A DNA stretch of 64,000 nt. Source: Roseibium aggregatum IAM 12614. Lineage in GTDB: Bacteria > Pseudomonadota > Alphaproteobacteria > Rhizobiales > Stappiaceae. The stretch is from NCBI RefSeq assembly GCF_000168975.1, contig NZ_AAUW01000006.1, positions 186,001 through 250,000 of the forward strand, read 5' to 3'. The notes beneath the pieces are model-generated. The model worked only from the letters and a program-made list of their open reading frames with translations, ran no database searches and was not told the DNA's origin. Below are positions 62,526-64,000 of the stretch, piece by piece. Position 1 is the stretch's first letter. Every line of letters begins with the position of its first letter. The position numbers and the translations under genes are program-made.

Positions 62526-62568
62526 GATTTGTGCGATATGTAAACAAATGGAGCATATCGCACAAATC
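62526..62568. promoter_or_regulatory. Probable IclR operator, perfect 15-bp inverted repeat
   Basis: GATTTGTGCGATATG (62526-62540) and CATATCGCACAAATC (62554-62568) are exact reverse complements with a 13-base spacer. It lies between the divergent IclR and pcaI genes, 23 bases from the regulator's start codon. Confidence 0.8.
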
Positions 62569-62704
62569 AATTGGACGAAAGACACCTGCCATCGCTATCT
62601 CCTTGGGCACTGCAAAGCCCGTGGGCGGGCTGGCCTTGAGTTCAGGAGACATCCTGTCTTGATGCAAACGCCAGCCGCTTCGGGTGATGCCCGAGAAGGA
62701 GACA

Positions 62705-63439
62705 ATGATGGACAAGACGGTTTCCGACCTTGCCACCGCCGTGGCGGGGATTGAGGACGGCATGACGGTGATGATCGGCGGCTTCGGCGGCTCCGGATCT
62801 CCCATCGAGCTGATCCATGCGCTGATTGACCGCTATCGCGAGACGGGGCATCCGAAGGACCTCGTCGTCATCAACAACAATGCCGGCAACGGTCATGTGG
62901 GCCTGGCCGCACTTATTGAAGCGGGCATGGTGCGCAAGCTGATCTGCTCCTTCCCGCGCTCTGCCGATCCGGTGGTCTTCACCGAGATTTATCTGGCAGG
63001 CGGCATCGAGCTGGAACTGGTGCCCCAGGGCACGCTGGCGGAAAGGATCCGCGCGGGCGGTGCGGGTATTCCTGCCTTCTATACACCGTCTTCCTACGGA
63101 ACGGATCTGGCAAAGGACAAGCCGGTCGCCGAATTCGACGGCCGAATGTATGTGCAGGAACGCTGGCTGAAGGCCGATGTTGCGCTGGTGAAGGCCGAAA
63201 CGGCGGATACCTTCGGCAATCTGACCTATCGGATGGCGGCCCGGAATTTCAATCCGCTGATGTGCATGGCAGCGGCAGAGGCCATCGTGCAGGCCAGCCG
63301 GATTGTTGATGCTGGCGGGATTGATCCTGAAGTCGTCGTCACGCCGGGTATCTTCGTTCAAAAGGTCGTTGAGGTCGCCAATCCGCTGCAGGAAGAAGAC
63401 CTCAACCGCGCCAACGCCGCCTATCCGCTGGAGGCCTGA
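62705..63439 (+). CDS. pcaI: 3-oxoadipate CoA-transferase subunit A
   Basis: This 244-residue alpha subunit of a family I CoA-transferase has the glycine-rich MIGGFGGSGSPIELIHAL at about residues 22-39, NNNAGNGHVGLAALIEAG, and ELVPQGTLAERIRAGGAG. It transfers CoA from succinyl-CoA to 3-oxoadipate or a similar acid, together with the B subunit encoded one base downstream. The adjacent PcaR-like regulator gene favours 3-oxoadipate over acetoacetate. GAAGGAGAC precedes both ATG 62705 and ATG 62708. Confidence 0.92.
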   Translation: MMDKTVSDLATAVAGIEDGMTVMIGGFGGSGSPIELIHALIDRYRETGHPKDLVVINNNAGNGHVGLAALIEAGMVRKLICSFPRSADPVVFTEIYLAGGIELELVPQGTLAERIRAGGAGIPAFYTPSSYGTDLAKDKPVAEFDGRMYVQERWLKADVALVKAETADTFGNLTYRMAARNFNPLMCMAAAEAIVQASRIVDAGGIDPEVVVTPGIFVQKVVEVANPLQEEDLNRANAAYPLEA

Positions 63440-63440
63440 G

Positions 63441-64000
63441 ATGGAAAAACTGTCAAACAACCAGATCGCCTGGCGCGCGGCACAGGATATTGCCGATGGT
63501 GCCTATGTGAACCTCGGCATCGGTTTTCCCGAGAAGGTCGCCCAGTTTCAGCCGGACGGCCGGGAAGCGATCTTTCACACCGAGAACGGGCTTCTCGGCT
63601 TCGGCCAGGCGCCTGAAGCAGGCTCAGAAGACTGGGACCTGATCAACGCCGGCAAGAAAGCCGTCACACTGAAGCCGGGCGCTGCCTTCTTCCACCATGC
63701 CGACAGCTTCGCGATGGTGCGCGGCGGGCATCTGGACGTGGCTATTCTGGGCGCTTATGAAGTTGCCGAAAATGGCGACCTTGCCAACTGGTCGACCGGC
63801 CCGAAGGGTGTTCCTGCGGTTGGTGGGGCGATGGATCTTGTGCACGGCGCCAAGCGTGTTGCCGTCATCACCGATCACGTGACCAAAAAAGGACAGCCGA
63901 AACTGGTCAAGCGCTGCTCGCTGCCGCTCACCGGTGTCGGCTGCGTGACCCGTGTCTATACCAGCCTGGCGGTGATCGATATCGAGAACGGCCGCTTTGT
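63441..64000 (+). CDS. pcaJ: 3-oxoadipate CoA-transferase subunit B (3' end beyond window)
   Basis: The first 186 residues of the beta subunit are visible. The catalytic Glu is in TENGLLGFGQAP at about residues 46-57, and the family segments YVNLGIGFPEKVA and VRGGHLDVAILGAYEVAENGDLANW (split here near LGAYEV) are present. The frame is open to the right edge, so the C-terminus is missing. It starts one base after the subunit A stop and is co-translated with it. Confidence 0.92.
   Translation, partial: MEKLSNNQIAWRAAQDIADGAYVNLGIGFPEKVAQFQPDGREAIFHTENGLLGFGQAPEAGSEDWDLINAGKKAVTLKPGAAFFHHADSFAMVRGGHLDVAILGAYEVAENGDLANWSTGPKGVPAVGGAMDLVHGAKRVAVITDHVTKKGQPKLVKRCSLPLTGVGCVTRVYTSLAVIDIENGRF

Overview
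The window is GC-rich, densely coded DNA from an alphaproteobacterium. The Cpa/Tad pilus locus, the MaoC-Pta fusion next to ackA, the URC4-upp pair and the Rhizobiales-style palindromic repeats all fit a marine member of the Hyphomicrobiales. A Stappiaceae genus such as Roseibium/Labrenzia is my best guess, but it is an inference from gene content and not a search result. I see no rRNA, tRNA, CRISPR array, phage or complete insertion sequence. The window looks like chromosomal backbone with several small catabolic or regulatory modules.

Layout. 1-3300: MFS exporter (cut by the left edge), then URC4 (DUF1688) and uracil phosphoribosyltransferase, a likely URC-type uracil-degradation unit. 3400-7535: ribokinase, a membrane-anchored retropepsin-like protease, phosphomannomutase/phosphoglucomutase and aldose 1-epimerase. 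7589-12934: acetylpolyamine amidohydrolase, HAD phosphatase, orphan PhnD-like binding protein, and an ackA/MaoC-Pta operon. 13129-25393: a complete-looking Flp/Tad pilus locus in three transcriptional blocks. Two TadE-like minor pilins and an RcpA-N-like protein are on the minus strand; pilA, cpaA and cpaBCDEF-tadBC are on the plus strand; a TadD lipoprotein is on the minus strand. 25572-33495: housekeeping genes, namely an M17 aminopeptidase with an SH3-NlpC/P60 peptidase, rmuC, def, fmt, a GNAT gene and truA.

33501-46734: a MITE-like palindrome, an HlyD/RbbA/YhhJ-type ABC efflux operon, DUF2189 and MscS-type membrane proteins, and the lysine/diaminopimelate genes dapE and dapD. 46899-49574: a CHASE-PAS-GGDEF-EAL c-di-GMP protein. 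49610-56966: a sugar module in which a FadR-type regulator and galactonate dehydratase diverge from araFGH, a mutarotase and an SDR dehydrogenase. This suggests non-phosphorylative oxidation of L-arabinose and/or D-galactose. 57075-61458: two small regulons that can be read from their operators. A MerR regulator and an SDR share the same 19-bp-spacer promoter. A GbsR-type regulator shares an ATTTCT-N8-AGAAAT dyad with a DUF4166/epimerase-fusion operon. 61745-64000: an IclR regulator divergent from pcaIJ-type CoA-transferase genes, with a perfect 15-bp inverted repeat between them; the second subunit runs off the right edge.

The least-described module is the GbsR-DUF4166-TIGR01777 fusion cluster. 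The regulator's dyad covers its own probably leaderless start codon and recurs upstream of the two-gene target operon.
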